From: Candidatus Chlorobium masyuteum
Lineage (GTDB): Bacteria; Bacteroidota; Chlorobiia; Chlorobiales; Chlorobiaceae
Length of the DNA stretch: 64,000 bases
NCBI RefSeq assembly: GCF_011601315.1
Contig: NZ_JAAORA010000002.1
Location: forward strand, 62,001 to 126,000
Direction of reading: 5' to 3'
In this document: positions 52,938-61,847 of the stretch, piece after piece
How positions within the stretch are numbered: position 1 is the first letter of the stretch
Layout: the number at the start of each line of letters is the position of its first letter
Notes under the pieces: model-generated
What the model was told of the DNA's origin: nothing
The model's database searches: none
The model's input: the letters and a program-made list of their open reading frames with translations, nothing else
Translations under genes and position numbers: made by a program

Positions 52938-53384
52938 ATGGATCAGCTTATAACCTTGCGTACGCTGCCGGTATCCGCCCTTATGCAGAAAGAATTTCAT
53001 AAAATCAAAGGAAGCTGTACGGTTGCCGAGGCGCTTCAGATTATGAAAAAAAGCTCCGAGAGCGGCCTGCTTGTCGAGCCCCGTAACGAAGATGACTGTT
53101 ATGGTATCGTTACCGAAAAGGATATCCTTGAAAAAGTGATCGATCCGGGTGAAGATGTCCATCGCGACCCCTGGAACACCCCTGTATTTCAGATCATGAG
53201 CAAGCCTCTGATCAGTGTTAATCCCGGCCTCAGAATAAAGTATGCCCTCCGTCTGATGAAAAGAACCAATATCAGACGTCTTACCGTCATGGAAGGCAAC
53301 AAGGTTGTCGGTGTGCTCAATATGGCCGATGTGCTTCACGCAGTTGAGGAACTTCCGGTCCATGACGATCATGTCGCCCTGTAG
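52938..53384 (+). CDS. CBS-domain-pair protein
   Basis: A 148-residue protein made of two CBS motifs (about 10-75 with [21 protein letters not shown] and [10 protein letters not shown]; about 85-140 with [29 protein letters not shown] and [14 protein letters not shown]). Such pairs bind adenosyl ligands such as AMP or ATP and regulate partner proteins. It sits directly before sdhA and ends in a hairpin terminator, so it is a separate transcript. The regulated partner is unknown. Confidence 0.9.
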   Translation: MDQLITLRTLPVSALMQKEFHKIKGSCTVAEALQIMKKSSESGLLVEPRNEDDCYGIVTEKDILEKVIDPGEDVHRDPWNTPVFQIMSKPLISVNPGLRIKYALRLMKRTNIRRLTVMEGNKVVGVLNMADVLHAVEELPVHDDHVAL

Positions 53385-53436
53385 CAGTCAGGTTCTCTGA
53401 AACTGCTTTCTTCGGTTTTACCATAAAGAACATTTC

Positions 53437-53474
53437 AATGAACGGGCTTTCGGCTGCGGCTGTGCCCGTTCATT
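53437..53474 (+). terminator. Hairpin after the CBS gene
   Basis: AATGAACGGGC at 53437-53447 pairs perfectly with GCCCGTTCATT at 53464-53474 (11 bp, 16-base loop). The right arm supplies a short T-rich end. It lies between the CBS stop and the sdhA ribosome site and probably separates the two transcripts. Confidence 0.65.
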
Positions 53475-53520
53475 TAATCAGTGGGGCTTGCCTGACAGCT
53501 TCATAAGGAGATTTGAGCGA

Positions 53521-55224
53521 ATGAAACCATTTGATATCGTTATTGTCGGAGGCGGTGGTGCCGGTCTTTATGCCGCTATGGAGGCAATGAAAACCAATCC
53601 CGCACTGAATATCGCCGTGCTTTCCAAGGTCTATCCCAACCGTTCGCATACCTCTGCGGCACAGGGTGGCGCCAATGCGGCTCTTGCCAACAAGGCAAAG
53701 GACGATACGGTAGAAATGCATATTTTCGATACCATCAAGGGTAGCGATTATCTTGCTGATCAGGATGCTGTAGAGGTGCTCTGCAGTGAAGCGCCCAAAA
53801 TTATCCGGGAACTTGAAAATATCGGGACTCCATGGTCAAGGCTCGATGACAATACCATTGCCCAGAGGCCATTCGGTGGTGCCGGGCGTCCGAGATGCTG
53901 CTACTGCGCAGACAAGACAGGCCATACCATTCTCCAGACCCTTTACGAACAGTGCCTGAAAAAAGGGGTGATATTTTTCAATGAATATTTTGCTCTCAAC
54001 CTCTCCGTCAACGGAAGTCGTTCAAAGGGGTTGATCGCTATGAACATGAAGACCGGTGCGGTTGAGGCTTTTCCTGCAAGAACCGTGATTTTTGCAACAG
54101 GCGGCTATGCCAAGATGTACTGGAACCGGTCGAGCAATGCTGCTGGTAATACCGGTGACGGCCAGGCTATCGCCTACCGGGCAGGTATTCCGCTGAAAGA
54201 TATGGAGTTTGTCCAGTTCCATCCCACCGGTCTGAGAAAGAGCGGCCTGCTTGTTACCGAAGGCGCCAGAGGTGAGGGCGGCTATCTGCTCAACAAGGAT
54301 GGTGAGCGTTTTATGTCACGATATGCACCCGAAAAGATGGAGCTTGGCCCCCGGGACCTTGTATCCCGCTCACTTGAAACGGAAATTCTCCAGGGCAGAG
54401 GTTTTGACAGCCCCGCAGGAAAATATATCCATCTCGATCTTACCCATCTCGGTGCTGATCTGATCAAGTCAAGGCTTCCCCAGATACGTGAGATGGCTAT
54501 GAATTTTGAGGGAGTTGATCCCATTCTGGAGCCGATTCCTGTCCGCCCGACCGCCCACTACTCCATGGGCGGGATTGATACTGATAATTACGGACGCACG
54601 GTGATGGAAGGTGTTTACGCCGCCGGTGAGTCAGCCTGTGTTTCAGTTCACGGTGCAAACCGGCTTGGAGGGAACTCACTGCTTGATATCCTTGTCTTCG
54701 GCCGTATTGCCGGTCATAGTGCAGCGCTGGAAGCAAGAAAATTCGAGCCGGCAGCGATATCGGAAGATGAGGTCAAGGATCAGCTCGCAGAGCTCCGGAG
54801 CAGCATGCAGCCATCCGGTCACTATGAGCGGTATGGCGAACTGCGTGAAGAGCTTGGTCAGACCATGGCGGCCAATGTCGGCATCTACCGTGAATCTTCC
54901 CTTTTGAAGAAGGGGATAGCGGAGGTTGCGGAACTGAAAGAGCGGTTCAAAAAAGTGAGGGTTTCTGACAGCAGTGATGTGTTCAATACCAATCTTTTGC
55001 AGGTGCTGGAGCTGAAAAATATGCTCGATCTGGCTGAAACCGTTGCTGCCGGTGCCTTTGCCCGCGAAGAGAGTCGGGGTTCACATACCCGGACAGATTT
55101 TCCGACGAGGGATGATGAAAAATGGCACAAGCACACCATGGCAACCCTGATAGACGGTCACGTTAAACTCGGTGAAAAACCGGTCACTATGGGTCGCTAT
55201 GAACTCCAGGAAAGAACCTATTAA
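53521..55224 (+). CDS. sdhA: Succinate dehydrogenase/fumarate reductase flavoprotein subunit
   Basis: A 567-residue flavoprotein. FAD site VIVGGGGAGLYAAMEA at the N-terminus, covalent-FAD His43 in NRSHTSAAQGG, substrate-binding FVQFHPTG and TEGARGEGGYLLN, active-site SRYAPEKMELGPRD, and the HGANRLGGNSLLD segment. AAGGAG lies about 9 bases before ATG 53521, so the upstream TTG at 53488 is rejected. It catalyses succinate/fumarate interconversion; in green sulfur bacteria the fumarate-to-succinate direction belongs to the reductive TCA cycle. First of three: sdhA-sdhB-sdhE. Confidence 0.95.
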   Translation: MKPFDIVIVGGGGAGLYAAMEAMKTNPALNIAVLSKVYPNRSHTSAAQGGANAALANKAKDDTVEMHIFDTIKGSDYLADQDAVEVLCSEAPKIIRELENIGTPWSRLDDNTIAQRPFGGAGRPRCCYCADKTGHTILQTLYEQCLKKGVIFFNEYFALNLSVNGSRSKGLIAMNMKTGAVEAFPARTVIFATGGYAKMYWNRSSNAAGNTGDGQAIAYRAGIPLKDMEFVQFHPTGLRKSGLLVTEGARGEGGYLLNKDGERFMSRYAPEKMELGPRDLVSRSLETEILQGRGFDSPAGKYIHLDLTHLGADLIKSRLPQIREMAMNFEGVDPILEPIPVRPTAHYSMGGIDTDNYGRTVMEGVYAAGESACVSVHGANRLGGNSLLDILVFGRIAGHSAALEARKFEPAAISEDEVKDQLAELRSSMQPSGHYERYGELREELGQTMAANVGIYRESSLLKKGIAEVAELKERFKKVRVSDSSDVFNTNLLQVLELKNMLDLAETVAAGAFAREESRGSHTRTDFPTRDDEKWHKHTMATLIDGHVKLGEKPVTMGRYELQERTY

Positions 55225-55235
55225 CTATTTCGCTT

Positions 55236-56270
55236 ATGACGGTGTCTACAGATCAGCATAAAGAGGGAAAAAGAGATGTAACCTTCCGGGTTTTCCGATT
55301 TAACCCGCAGGTTGACAGCAAATCCTATTTTGACGATTATACCATTCCTGTCGAAAGAGGTATTACAGTCCTTCGTGCATTGAACTACATCAAGGAGCAT
55401 GTCGATGCCTCGGTCAGTTTCCGGGCATTCTGTCAGGCAGGTATTTGTGGATCGTGCGGTATGCGCGTGAACGGAATTTCAATGCTGGCCTGCACTACCC
55501 AGGTATGGGATATGCTCGCCAAGTCGAAGGAGGAAGGTGTAATAAGGGTTGAACCGTTACGCAACCTGCCCCTCATCAAGGATCTGATTGTCGATATGGA
55601 TCCTCTTGTCGACAAGATGAAGCACTACTCAAACTGGGTGGACTCCACCATGCCCGAGAGTGAGATGGGTAAAAAGGAGTTTCTTGTTTCCGAAGAGGAG
55701 TTTCTGAAATATGACAAGGCAACCGACTGCATTCTCTGTGCATCATGTGTTTCCGAGTGCAGTATCCTTAGGGCCAACAAGGAGTATGTCTCCCCGGCCG
55801 TACTGCTGAAATCCTACCGGATGAATGTTGATACCAGGGATTCCATGCATGATCTCCGTCTTGCCGAACTGGTCAAGGATCACGGTGTATGGGACTGTAC
55901 CCACTGTTACCGCTGTCAGGAGTCCTGTGTGAAAAGCATTCCGATCATGGATGCCATCCACGGCATACGCGAAGATGCGCTTGAGAGCAGGGGTATGAAG
56001 GATACCAGCGGAGCCAAGCATGCTGAAGCCTTTATGTCGGATATTGAAAAGAAAGGCAAACTGGTTGAAGCTACCCTGCCGTTCCGGACCAATGGTGTGC
56101 TCTGGACGATGCAGAACCTTCTTCCTATGGCTGTTAAAATGATCCTGAAACGGCGTACCCCGCCACCTCCTCCGATGGTCAAACCATCCAAAGGAATAAA
56201 GGCTTTCAGGAGCGAGTTCAGAGAGATGAGCGAGCATGTGAAGCAGGATCATAAATCTCATAAAAAATAA
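55236..56270 (+). CDS. sdhB: Succinate dehydrogenase/fumarate reductase iron-sulfur subunit
   Basis: A 344-residue iron-sulfur subunit, longer than the usual about 240 because of a C-terminal extension (about 240-344). The 2Fe-2S domain has CQAGICGSCGMRVNG and a following ACTT; the ferredoxin domain has CILCASCVSEC and CTHCYRCQESCVKSIP for the 3Fe-4S and 4Fe-4S clusters. It moves electrons from the flavin to the quinone-reacting subunit. It starts 11 bases after sdhA. The extension may contact the SdhE-type partner. Confidence 0.94.
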   Translation: MTVSTDQHKEGKRDVTFRVFRFNPQVDSKSYFDDYTIPVERGITVLRALNYIKEHVDASVSFRAFCQAGICGSCGMRVNGISMLACTTQVWDMLAKSKEEGVIRVEPLRNLPLIKDLIVDMDPLVDKMKHYSNWVDSTMPESEMGKKEFLVSEEEFLKYDKATDCILCASCVSECSILRANKEYVSPAVLLKSYRMNVDTRDSMHDLRLAELVKDHGVWDCTHCYRCQESCVKSIPIMDAIHGIREDALESRGMKDTSGAKHAEAFMSDIEKKGKLVEATLPFRTNGVLWTMQNLLPMAVKMILKRRTPPPPPMVKPSKGIKAFRSEFREMSEHVKQDHKSHKK

Positions 56271-56286
56271 TCGGGGGAACTTCCGG

Positions 56287-57135
56287 ATGAAGCGATACGC
56301 ATACTATCTGAGCTGCATCAATGAGTCGATGACGAAAGAGGTTGACCGCTCGATTGATCTCTGGCAGAAGGATCTTGGAATCGAACTGGTTAAACTGCAC
56401 GAGAGTACCTGTTGCGGCGGGAGCAATCTTGACTATGTCAGTCCGAAACACTTCGCGCTGGTCAATGCCCGCAATATTGCCTATGCCGAAAAAATGGGTC
56501 TTGACCTTGTTGTCTCCTGCAATACCTGCCTTATGACGATCCGGACGGCCAAGAAAAAACTGGATGAATCACCGGAGCTGAAGCAGGAGGTCAATGAGCT
56601 GCTGAAAAAAGAGGGGCTTGAATATCGTGGCACTGCCGAGGTCCGTCATCTTCTCTGGGTTCTCATTGACGATGTCGGCCTGGAGACCATCCGCCAGAAA
56701 GTGAAGGTTCCTCTCAAGGATTACCGGATTGCACCGTTTTACGGCTGCCACATTCTCCGGCCCTCTTCGGTGCTCGGCAAGGACAATCCTCTTGATCCGA
56801 GCTCTCTTGACCAGTTGATTGAGGCTCTTGGCGGAGAGACCATTCCCTATGAGCATAAAAACCGCTGCTGCGGATTTCATACCCTGCTGGTTGCCGAACA
56901 GGAGTCACTCAATGTTGCCGGAGAGGCGCTTGAAGAGGCATTGGAGTTGAAAGCCGATTTTATTGTAACCCCGTGCCCGCTTTGCCATACAGTTCTTGAC
57001 GGCTATCAGGCAAAAGCGCTCAAGCAGGCTGGCATCAAGAGCTCTATTCCCGTATTCCATCTCTCTGAAATGGTCGGTCTTGCTCTCGGTTACAACGCAA
57101 AACAGCTGGGCATCAAACGACACATTGTAAGCTGA
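56287..57135 (+). CDS. sdhE: SdhE-type CCG-domain subunit (heterodisulfide reductase B-like)
   Basis: A 282-residue protein with two Cys-rich CCG domains: CCGGSN with SCNTCLM in the first half and CCGFHT with PCPLCHTV in the second. This is the fold of heterodisulfide reductase subunit B and of the third subunit in non-classical (type E) succinate dehydrogenases and fumarate reductases, which anchor the enzyme through amphipathic helices instead of multiple membrane helices. No transmembrane segment is obvious. It follows sdhB by 16 bases. The acceptor quinone cannot be read from the sequence. Confidence 0.92.
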   Translation: MKRYAYYLSCINESMTKEVDRSIDLWQKDLGIELVKLHESTCCGGSNLDYVSPKHFALVNARNIAYAEKMGLDLVVSCNTCLMTIRTAKKKLDESPELKQEVNELLKKEGLEYRGTAEVRHLLWVLIDDVGLETIRQKVKVPLKDYRIAPFYGCHILRPSSVLGKDNPLDPSSLDQLIEALGGETIPYEHKNRCCGFHTLLVAEQESLNVAGEALEEALELKADFIVTPCPLCHTVLDGYQAKALKQAGIKSSIPVFHLSEMVGLALGYNAKQLGIKRHIVS

Positions 57136-57157
57136 TTGAGACTCTTTTCTCTTCGGG

Positions 57158-57181
57158 GATCGTGCCGGTGGAGTCACGATC
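57158..57181 (+). terminator. Hairpin after sdhE
   Basis: GATCGTG at 57158-57164 pairs with CACGATC at 57175-57181 across a 10-base loop, 23 bases past the sdhE stop. A T-run (AGTTTT) comes about 8 bases later. Probably ends the sdhABE transcript. Confidence 0.55.
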
Positions 57182-57313
57182 TGTCGGAAAGTTTTAATAA
57201 AAGGGTAAAAAAACGTACCTTTGCACTTTTACATTGCTCTCAGCCGGGGGTGTCGACTACCGGATTCTCTGACGGGCAGCTTGTTTTGTTAACCCATCAA
57301 ATTATTGCATTGC

Positions 57314-58366
57314 ATGCTCAAAAATGATCTTTTTCTTCGGGCATTAAAGCGTCAGCCATGTTCCAGGACGCCAATCTGGGTAATGCGTCAGGCCGGTCGT
57401 TATTTACCGGAATACCGTGCAGTCAGAGAGAAAACCGATTTTTTAACCCTTTGTAAGACCCCGGAACTTGCTACCGAGGTGACCATTCAGCCTGTTGAGT
57501 TGATGGGTGTTGATGCTGCGATTATTTTCTCTGATATTCTTGTCATCAATGAAGCGATGGGCATGAATGTCGAGATTATCGAATCCAAAGGGATCAAGCT
57601 TAATCCTATTCGCTCCCAGGCCGATATCGACAAGTTGATTGTTCCTGATATCGATGAAAAGCTTGGCTATGTGATGGATGCGCTCAGAATGACCAAAAGA
57701 GAGCTCGACAACCGTGTTCCCCTCATCGGCTTTACCGGTGCGGCATGGACCCTCTTTACCTATGCAGTAGAAGGCGGCGGATCCAAGAATTACGCCTATG
57801 CCAAAAAGATGATGTACCGTGAACCGGCAATGGCTCATGCGCTTCTTCGCAAGATTTCGAGTGTTATCACCGCTTATGTTCTCAAGCAGATCGAGGCCGG
57901 AGCCGATGCTATCCAGATCTTTGACTCATGGGCAAGCGCACTTTCCGAGGATGACTACCGTGTATACGCCCTTCCTTACATCAAGGAGACCGTGCAGGCG
58001 ATCAAGGCCAAACATCCTGATACTCCGGTTATTGTCTTCTCAAAGGATTGCAACACCATTCTTTCCGAAATTGCTGACACCGGCTGTGATGCGATGGGTC
58101 TCGGATGGGGGATGGATATCGGCAAGGCACGTGCCGAGCTGAACGATCGCGTGGCTCTGCAGGGTAACCTTGATCCGACTGTACTCTATGGCACGCAGGC
58201 ATTGATCAAGGCAGAGGCCTCCAAGATTCTCAAATCTTTCGGTCAGCATACCGAGCACTCCGGCCATGTTTTCAACCTCGGCCACGGTATTCTGCCTGAT
58301 ATGGATCCTGAAAACCTGAAGCTTCTGGTTGAATTTGTCAAGGAAGAGAGCGCCCAGTACCACTAA
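57314..58366 (+). CDS. hemE: Uroporphyrinogen decarboxylase
   Basis: A 350-residue enzyme that decarboxylates uroporphyrinogen III to coproporphyrinogen III, a committed step toward haem and bacteriochlorophyll. Family signatures: PIWVMRQAGRYLPEYRAVR (with the substrate-binding Arg residues), AIIFSDILVINEA, GFTGAAWTLFTYAVEGGGS and FNLGHGILPD near the C-terminus. The ATG at 57314 is used; an upstream TTG in frame adds three residues. A clear terminator follows. Confidence 0.96.
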   Translation: MLKNDLFLRALKRQPCSRTPIWVMRQAGRYLPEYRAVREKTDFLTLCKTPELATEVTIQPVELMGVDAAIIFSDILVINEAMGMNVEIIESKGIKLNPIRSQADIDKLIVPDIDEKLGYVMDALRMTKRELDNRVPLIGFTGAAWTLFTYAVEGGGSKNYAYAKKMMYREPAMAHALLRKISSVITAYVLKQIEAGADAIQIFDSWASALSEDDYRVYALPYIKETVQAIKAKHPDTPVIVFSKDCNTILSEIADTGCDAMGLGWGMDIGKARAELNDRVALQGNLDPTVLYGTQALIKAEASKILKSFGQHTEHSGHVFNLGHGILPDMDPENLKLLVEFVKEESAQYH

Positions 58367-58393
58367 GCGCCGCCTTTTTCATCATTGTTTCCG

Positions 58394-58432
58394 ACTCCGC
58401 CCTGTGCCTGTGCATGAGGCGGAGTTTTTTTT
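58394..58432 (+). terminator. Intrinsic terminator of hemE
   Basis: ACTCCGCC at 58394-58401 pairs perfectly with GGCGGAGT at 58418-58425, followed directly by eight T residues. A textbook rho-independent terminator, 27 bases after the hemE stop. Confidence 0.93.
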
Positions 58433-58516
58433 GCTCACTGCCATGTAGAGCAAGCCTCCGGTTTTTTCATTATATTCTCGAAATATTGTCAGTTCACGTT
58501 TTTTTAACCCGATTGT

Positions 58517-59152
58517 ATGCCGAGTGACTGCAGGTGTTCCGACGGGATGTGTGATCGAACCCGCTACGATGAGGTGGTGCTTGACACCATGCTCTACAGT
58601 GCGCGCCTGATGGAGAGTGTTGCGCGCCAGAACAGTGCGGTTATTGTTGCCATGGCGCGTATGATTGCCGGAACGTTTGAGGAGGGGGGCAAGGTACTGC
58701 TGTGCGGCAACGGCGGCAGCGCGGCCGATGCCCAGCATCTTGCGACAGAACTCACCATACGCTACCGCAGCAGCGTTGAGCGACCGGCACTTCCGGCCAT
58801 CTCGCTGACTACCGATAGCTCAGCCCTGACGGCAGGTGCCAATGACCTTGGTTACGATGCGGTGTTTGCCCGGCTTGTTGAAGCCTACGGGCGAGAAGGG
58901 GATATTCTCCTGGGACTCTCAACCAGCGGCAACAGCAGAAGTGTTGTCAATGCACTTGACTATGCAAACAAGAACGGGATGAAGACCCTTGCCCTGCTTG
59001 GCGGAGACGGAGGAGTGTTGAAAGGGATGGCCGATCTTGAGGTTATTGTTCCCCATTCAGGCAGTGCCGACCGGGTGCAGGAGTCTCATATCGCCATCGG
59101 TCATGTTATTATCGATCTTGTGGAACGGCTGCTTGGATACTGCCGTTCATAG
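58517..59152 (+). CDS. gmhA: Phosphoheptose isomerase (SIS domain)
   Basis: A 211-residue SIS-fold protein with [37 protein letters not shown] and [15 protein letters not shown], the pattern of GmhA, which makes D-glycero-D-manno-heptose 7-phosphate from sedoheptulose 7-phosphate for LPS core. The presence of LPS heptose in green sulfur bacteria makes this plausible, but related SIS proteins (DiaA, MurNAc-type isomerases) share the fold. The first 11 residues ([10 protein letters not shown]) before a second Met are atypical, so the true start may be the ATG at 58550. Confidence 0.85.
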   Translation: MPSDCRCSDGMCDRTRYDEVVLDTMLYSARLMESVARQNSAVIVAMARMIAGTFEEGGKVLLCGNGGSAADAQHLATELTIRYRSSVERPALPAISLTTDSSALTAGANDLGYDAVFARLVEAYGREGDILLGLSTSGNSRSVVNALDYANKNGMKTLALLGGDGGVLKGMADLEVIVPHSGSADRVQESHIAIGHVIIDLVERLLGYCRS

Positions 59153-59183
59153 AATCAGCCTCATAAAAAAAAAGAATTGAGCT

Positions 59184-59651
59184 ATGCAGATTAAACAGGT
59201 TGAAGGTGCACTGAGTGCAAAGGATTCACGGTTCGCAGTAGTTGTTTCCCGCTTTAACGATTTTATTGGTCAGAAGCTTGTTGAGGGTGCTCTGGACTGC
59301 ATTCGCCGCCACGGAGGATCGGAGGAGAACATCACCATCTACCGCTGTCCCGGCGCTTTTGAGCTGCCGATGGTTGCCAAAAAGGTTGCGGTGACGGGTA
59401 ACTATGACGCCATTATCGCCCTTGGGGCCATAATCAGAGGCTCTACTCCCCATTTTGATGTTATTGCCGCTGAAGCGACCAAGGGGATTGCCCAGGCCTC
59501 TCTTGAGACAGGGGTTCCGATTGCATTCGGTGTTCTGACTACGGAAAACCTTGAGCAGGCAATTGAGCGGGCTGGTACGAAAGCCGGCAACAAGGGGTTT
59601 GATGCAGCCATGACGGCGATCGAAATGGTGAACCTCTATCGCAACATATAA
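59184..59651 (+). CDS. ribH: 6,7-dimethyl-8-ribityllumazine synthase
   Basis: A 155-residue enzyme of riboflavin synthesis. It condenses the ribityl-aminouracil with 3,4-dihydroxy-2-butanone 4-phosphate. Signatures: [33 protein letters not shown] and [25 protein letters not shown], then [20 protein letters not shown]. Full length and typical. It starts 31 bases after gmhA and may share its transcript. A repeat-like segment follows it. Confidence 0.96.
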   Translation: MQIKQVEGALSAKDSRFAVVVSRFNDFIGQKLVEGALDCIRRHGGSEENITIYRCPGAFELPMVAKKVAVTGNYDAIIALGAIIRGSTPHFDVIAAEATKGIAQASLETGVPIAFGVLTTENLEQAIERAGTKAGNKGFDAAMTAIEMVNLYRNI

Positions 59652-59717
59652 ATTTGTTCCGCGATTTGATTGCTTTGTTGGGTGGTGCTCGAAATCCTCA
59701 TGTACGACGTGTACATT

Positions 59718-59765
59718 CCGGTTTCTGCGCTCCATCCGCCTTGCACTCAAACCGCTCACGACAAT
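59718..59765 (+). repeat. Dispersed intergenic repeat, copy B
   Basis: Copy B of the segment at 34619-34667, lying after ribH. It follows an ATGTAC-GACGT-GTACAT palindrome at 59700-59716 that copy A lacks, so copy A would be a partial element if the unit is larger. Confidence 0.5.
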
Positions 59766-59774
59766 TTATCGCGG

Positions 59775-60485
59775 TTAGTTATAGCTGTACTTCTCGAGAT
59801 TGCTTCCGATGATACCGGCACAGGTGTTTTTGAGCTCTTCAACGCTCTGGAACTGTGATGGCGGAATTGGCGGGGCGATGATGATTCTGATTTTTCCCTT
59901 GTTGATTTTAAGGCTTTTTTTCGGTGTAATCAGATGGCTGCCGATAATCGTGACCGGCAGAACCGGAGCCCCACCCTTTTCAGCAACAAGAAAAGCTCCC
60001 CGTTTGAAGGGGAGCAGTTTGCCGTCGAATGAGCGGGTACCTTCGGGGAAGATATGGACGGAGCGCCCTTTTTTGAGGACGTTTGATGCCGCAAGAAGGC
60101 TTTTCAGAGCATCCCTGTTCTGCCCCCGTTTAATCATGACATAACCTGCCAGCTTGAGCGTCCATCCAAAGATCGGAATTTTGCCAAGCTCCTCTTTTGC
60201 CAGAAAGCGGAGGTTGATAGCAATGTTGCCGAGGATGAGTGGAATATCAGCCATCCCCGCATGATTGCTGACAAGCAGATAGTTCTGATCGGAGCTGTAG
60301 TTTTCCCGGCCGATAACCTCGACTGAAATTCCGAAGAGTTTTGCACTGAAACGCCCCCACCATGCAGCCAGCCGGTAAAAACTGTCACCGCTCCTGTCAA
60401 TGAGGTTGACAAAGAGGTAGATGGTCATCCCGATAAACATGATCGGCACCAGGATGAGAAAAAAAATCAGGGTTCTGAAGTTCAT
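59775..60485 (-). CDS. plsC: 1-acyl-sn-glycerol-3-phosphate acyltransferase
   Basis: A 236-residue membrane-associated acyltransferase. An N-terminal hydrophobic segment (FRTLIFFLILVPIMFIGMTIYLFV) is followed by the H-x4-D motif in NHAGMAD (His75, Asp80; Ala-Gly replaces the more usual Xaa-Ser) and the FPEGTRSFDG block, as in PlsC and related lysophosphatidate acyltransferases. It makes phosphatidic acid. The ATG at 60485 with AAGGG 5 bases before it is preferred over an upstream TTG. It lies 18 bases after thrC. Confidence 0.9.
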   Translation of the reverse strand: MNFRTLIFFLILVPIMFIGMTIYLFVNLIDRSGDSFYRLAAWWGRFSAKLFGISVEVIGRENYSSDQNYLLVSNHAGMADIPLILGNIAINLRFLAKEELGKIPIFGWTLKLAGYVMIKRGQNRDALKSLLAASNVLKKGRSVHIFPEGTRSFDGKLLPFKRGAFLVAEKGGAPVLPVTIIGSHLITPKKSLKINKGKIRIIIAPPIPPSQFQSVEELKNTCAGIIGSNLEKYSYN

Positions 60486-60503
60486 TGGCCCTTTTTTCAA
60501 TGG

Positions 60504-61820
60504 TTAACAGTCAAGCCTGTTGAGGTACATTGCGAGCTCGTTGTAGTCCGAACTGATTGTTACAGCCATTTTCTTTTTGTTGAGAACCTCTTTAAGGCGT
60601 TCAGGGATCTCAACCTCCCGGTCAAGCGCATCACTGATAACTTCGAGGAATTTTGCCGGATGGGCGGTTGACAGAACAACTCCCGGTTTTCCGGCACTCT
60701 GTCCGGAACTTCTGTACAGCTCAAGCGCACGGAAAGCGACTGCGGTATGAGGGTCGGCAGTGTAGCCGAAGCGTTCATAAACCGAGCGGATCGTTGCAAG
60801 GGTCTCTTTATCCGAGACGGAGATACCCGTGATATCACGGCCCATAGCGGTATGATCGTTGTTATAGAGATACCGCAGCCGTGCAAAATTGCTTGGATTG
60901 CCGACGTCCATTGCTGTTGAACGGGTGGTGACGGTTGGATGAGGGTCGTAGCGCCCGTCATCAAGATAGCGGGTTACGCTGTCATTGGCATTTGACGCGG
61001 CAATAAAATGGCCGATGGGAAAGCCCATTTTTTTTGCCAGTATGCCGGCAGTCAGGTTGCCATAATTGCCGCTCGGTACCGCAAAAAGAGGCTCAATATT
61101 GCCGAAACGCTCCCTGAGCTGCTGGGTTGCCCAGGCGTAATAGAATGACTGCGGAATCAGGCGCGATATGTTGATAGAGTTGGCCGATGTGAGGGTCAGT
61201 TTTTTGCTGAGGGCGGGATCGACAAAGGCCTGTTTTACCATTCGCTGGCAGTCATCGAAATCGCCGTTGACTTCAAGAGCGTGTACATTGCCTCCCGCTG
61301 TAGTTAACTGCTGTTCCTGCAGGCGGCTCACCTTTCCGGAAGGATAGAGCAGCACCACCCTTGTGTTTGCAATACCCTGAAATCCGTAAGCTACAGCGCT
61401 TCCGGTATCTCCCGATGTTGCAACAAGCACGGTGATAAGCCGGTCATCTTCGGCGGCAAAATAGCCGGTCAGACGAGCAAGAAAGCGTGCGCCGTAATCC
61501 TTGAAAGCCAGTGTGGGTCCGCAAAACAGCTCTTCAATAAAGGTATCGCTGTTCAACTCGACAAGCGGAGTCTCGAATGTATAGCAGCTCTCAATCATAT
61601 CGCCGAGAAGGTCCAGGGGGATCTCACCACCGATAAACTTTTTAGCAATGGCAAATGCGATATTGTTAAAGCTGGCGCCTTCAAGCAGGGCGATCTCGCC
61701 GGGTGAGAAATGCGGGATTTCCGAAGGGACATAAAGCCCTCCATCGGGAGCAAGGCCTTCAAGTGTGGCTTTCTTGATGGAGACCGGTATGGAGGATTTA
61801 TTGGTGCTGAAGTAGATCAT
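60504..61820 (-). CDS. thrC: Threonine synthase
   Basis: A 438-residue PLP enzyme that makes threonine from O-phosphohomoserine. The cofactor lysine is Lys107 in PTLAFKDYGARF; VATSGDTGSAVAYGFQG and the phosphate-binding PSGNYGNLTAG loop are intact. Opening MIYFSTN and length fit the longer (bacterial class) type. It follows thrB by 27 bases and precedes plsC. Confidence 0.95.
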   Translation of the reverse strand: MIYFSTNKSSIPVSIKKATLEGLAPDGGLYVPSEIPHFSPGEIALLEGASFNNIAFAIAKKFIGGEIPLDLLGDMIESCYTFETPLVELNSDTFIEELFCGPTLAFKDYGARFLARLTGYFAAEDDRLITVLVATSGDTGSAVAYGFQGIANTRVVLLYPSGKVSRLQEQQLTTAGGNVHALEVNGDFDDCQRMVKQAFVDPALSKKLTLTSANSINISRLIPQSFYYAWATQQLRERFGNIEPLFAVPSGNYGNLTAGILAKKMGFPIGHFIAASNANDSVTRYLDDGRYDPHPTVTTRSTAMDVGNPSNFARLRYLYNNDHTAMGRDITGISVSDKETLATIRSVYERFGYTADPHTAVAFRALELYRSSGQSAGKPGVVLSTAHPAKFLEVISDALDREVEIPERLKEVLNKKKMAVTISSDYNELAMYLNRLDC

Positions 61821-61847
61821 GACTAAGGTTACGCTTCTATTGTTTTA

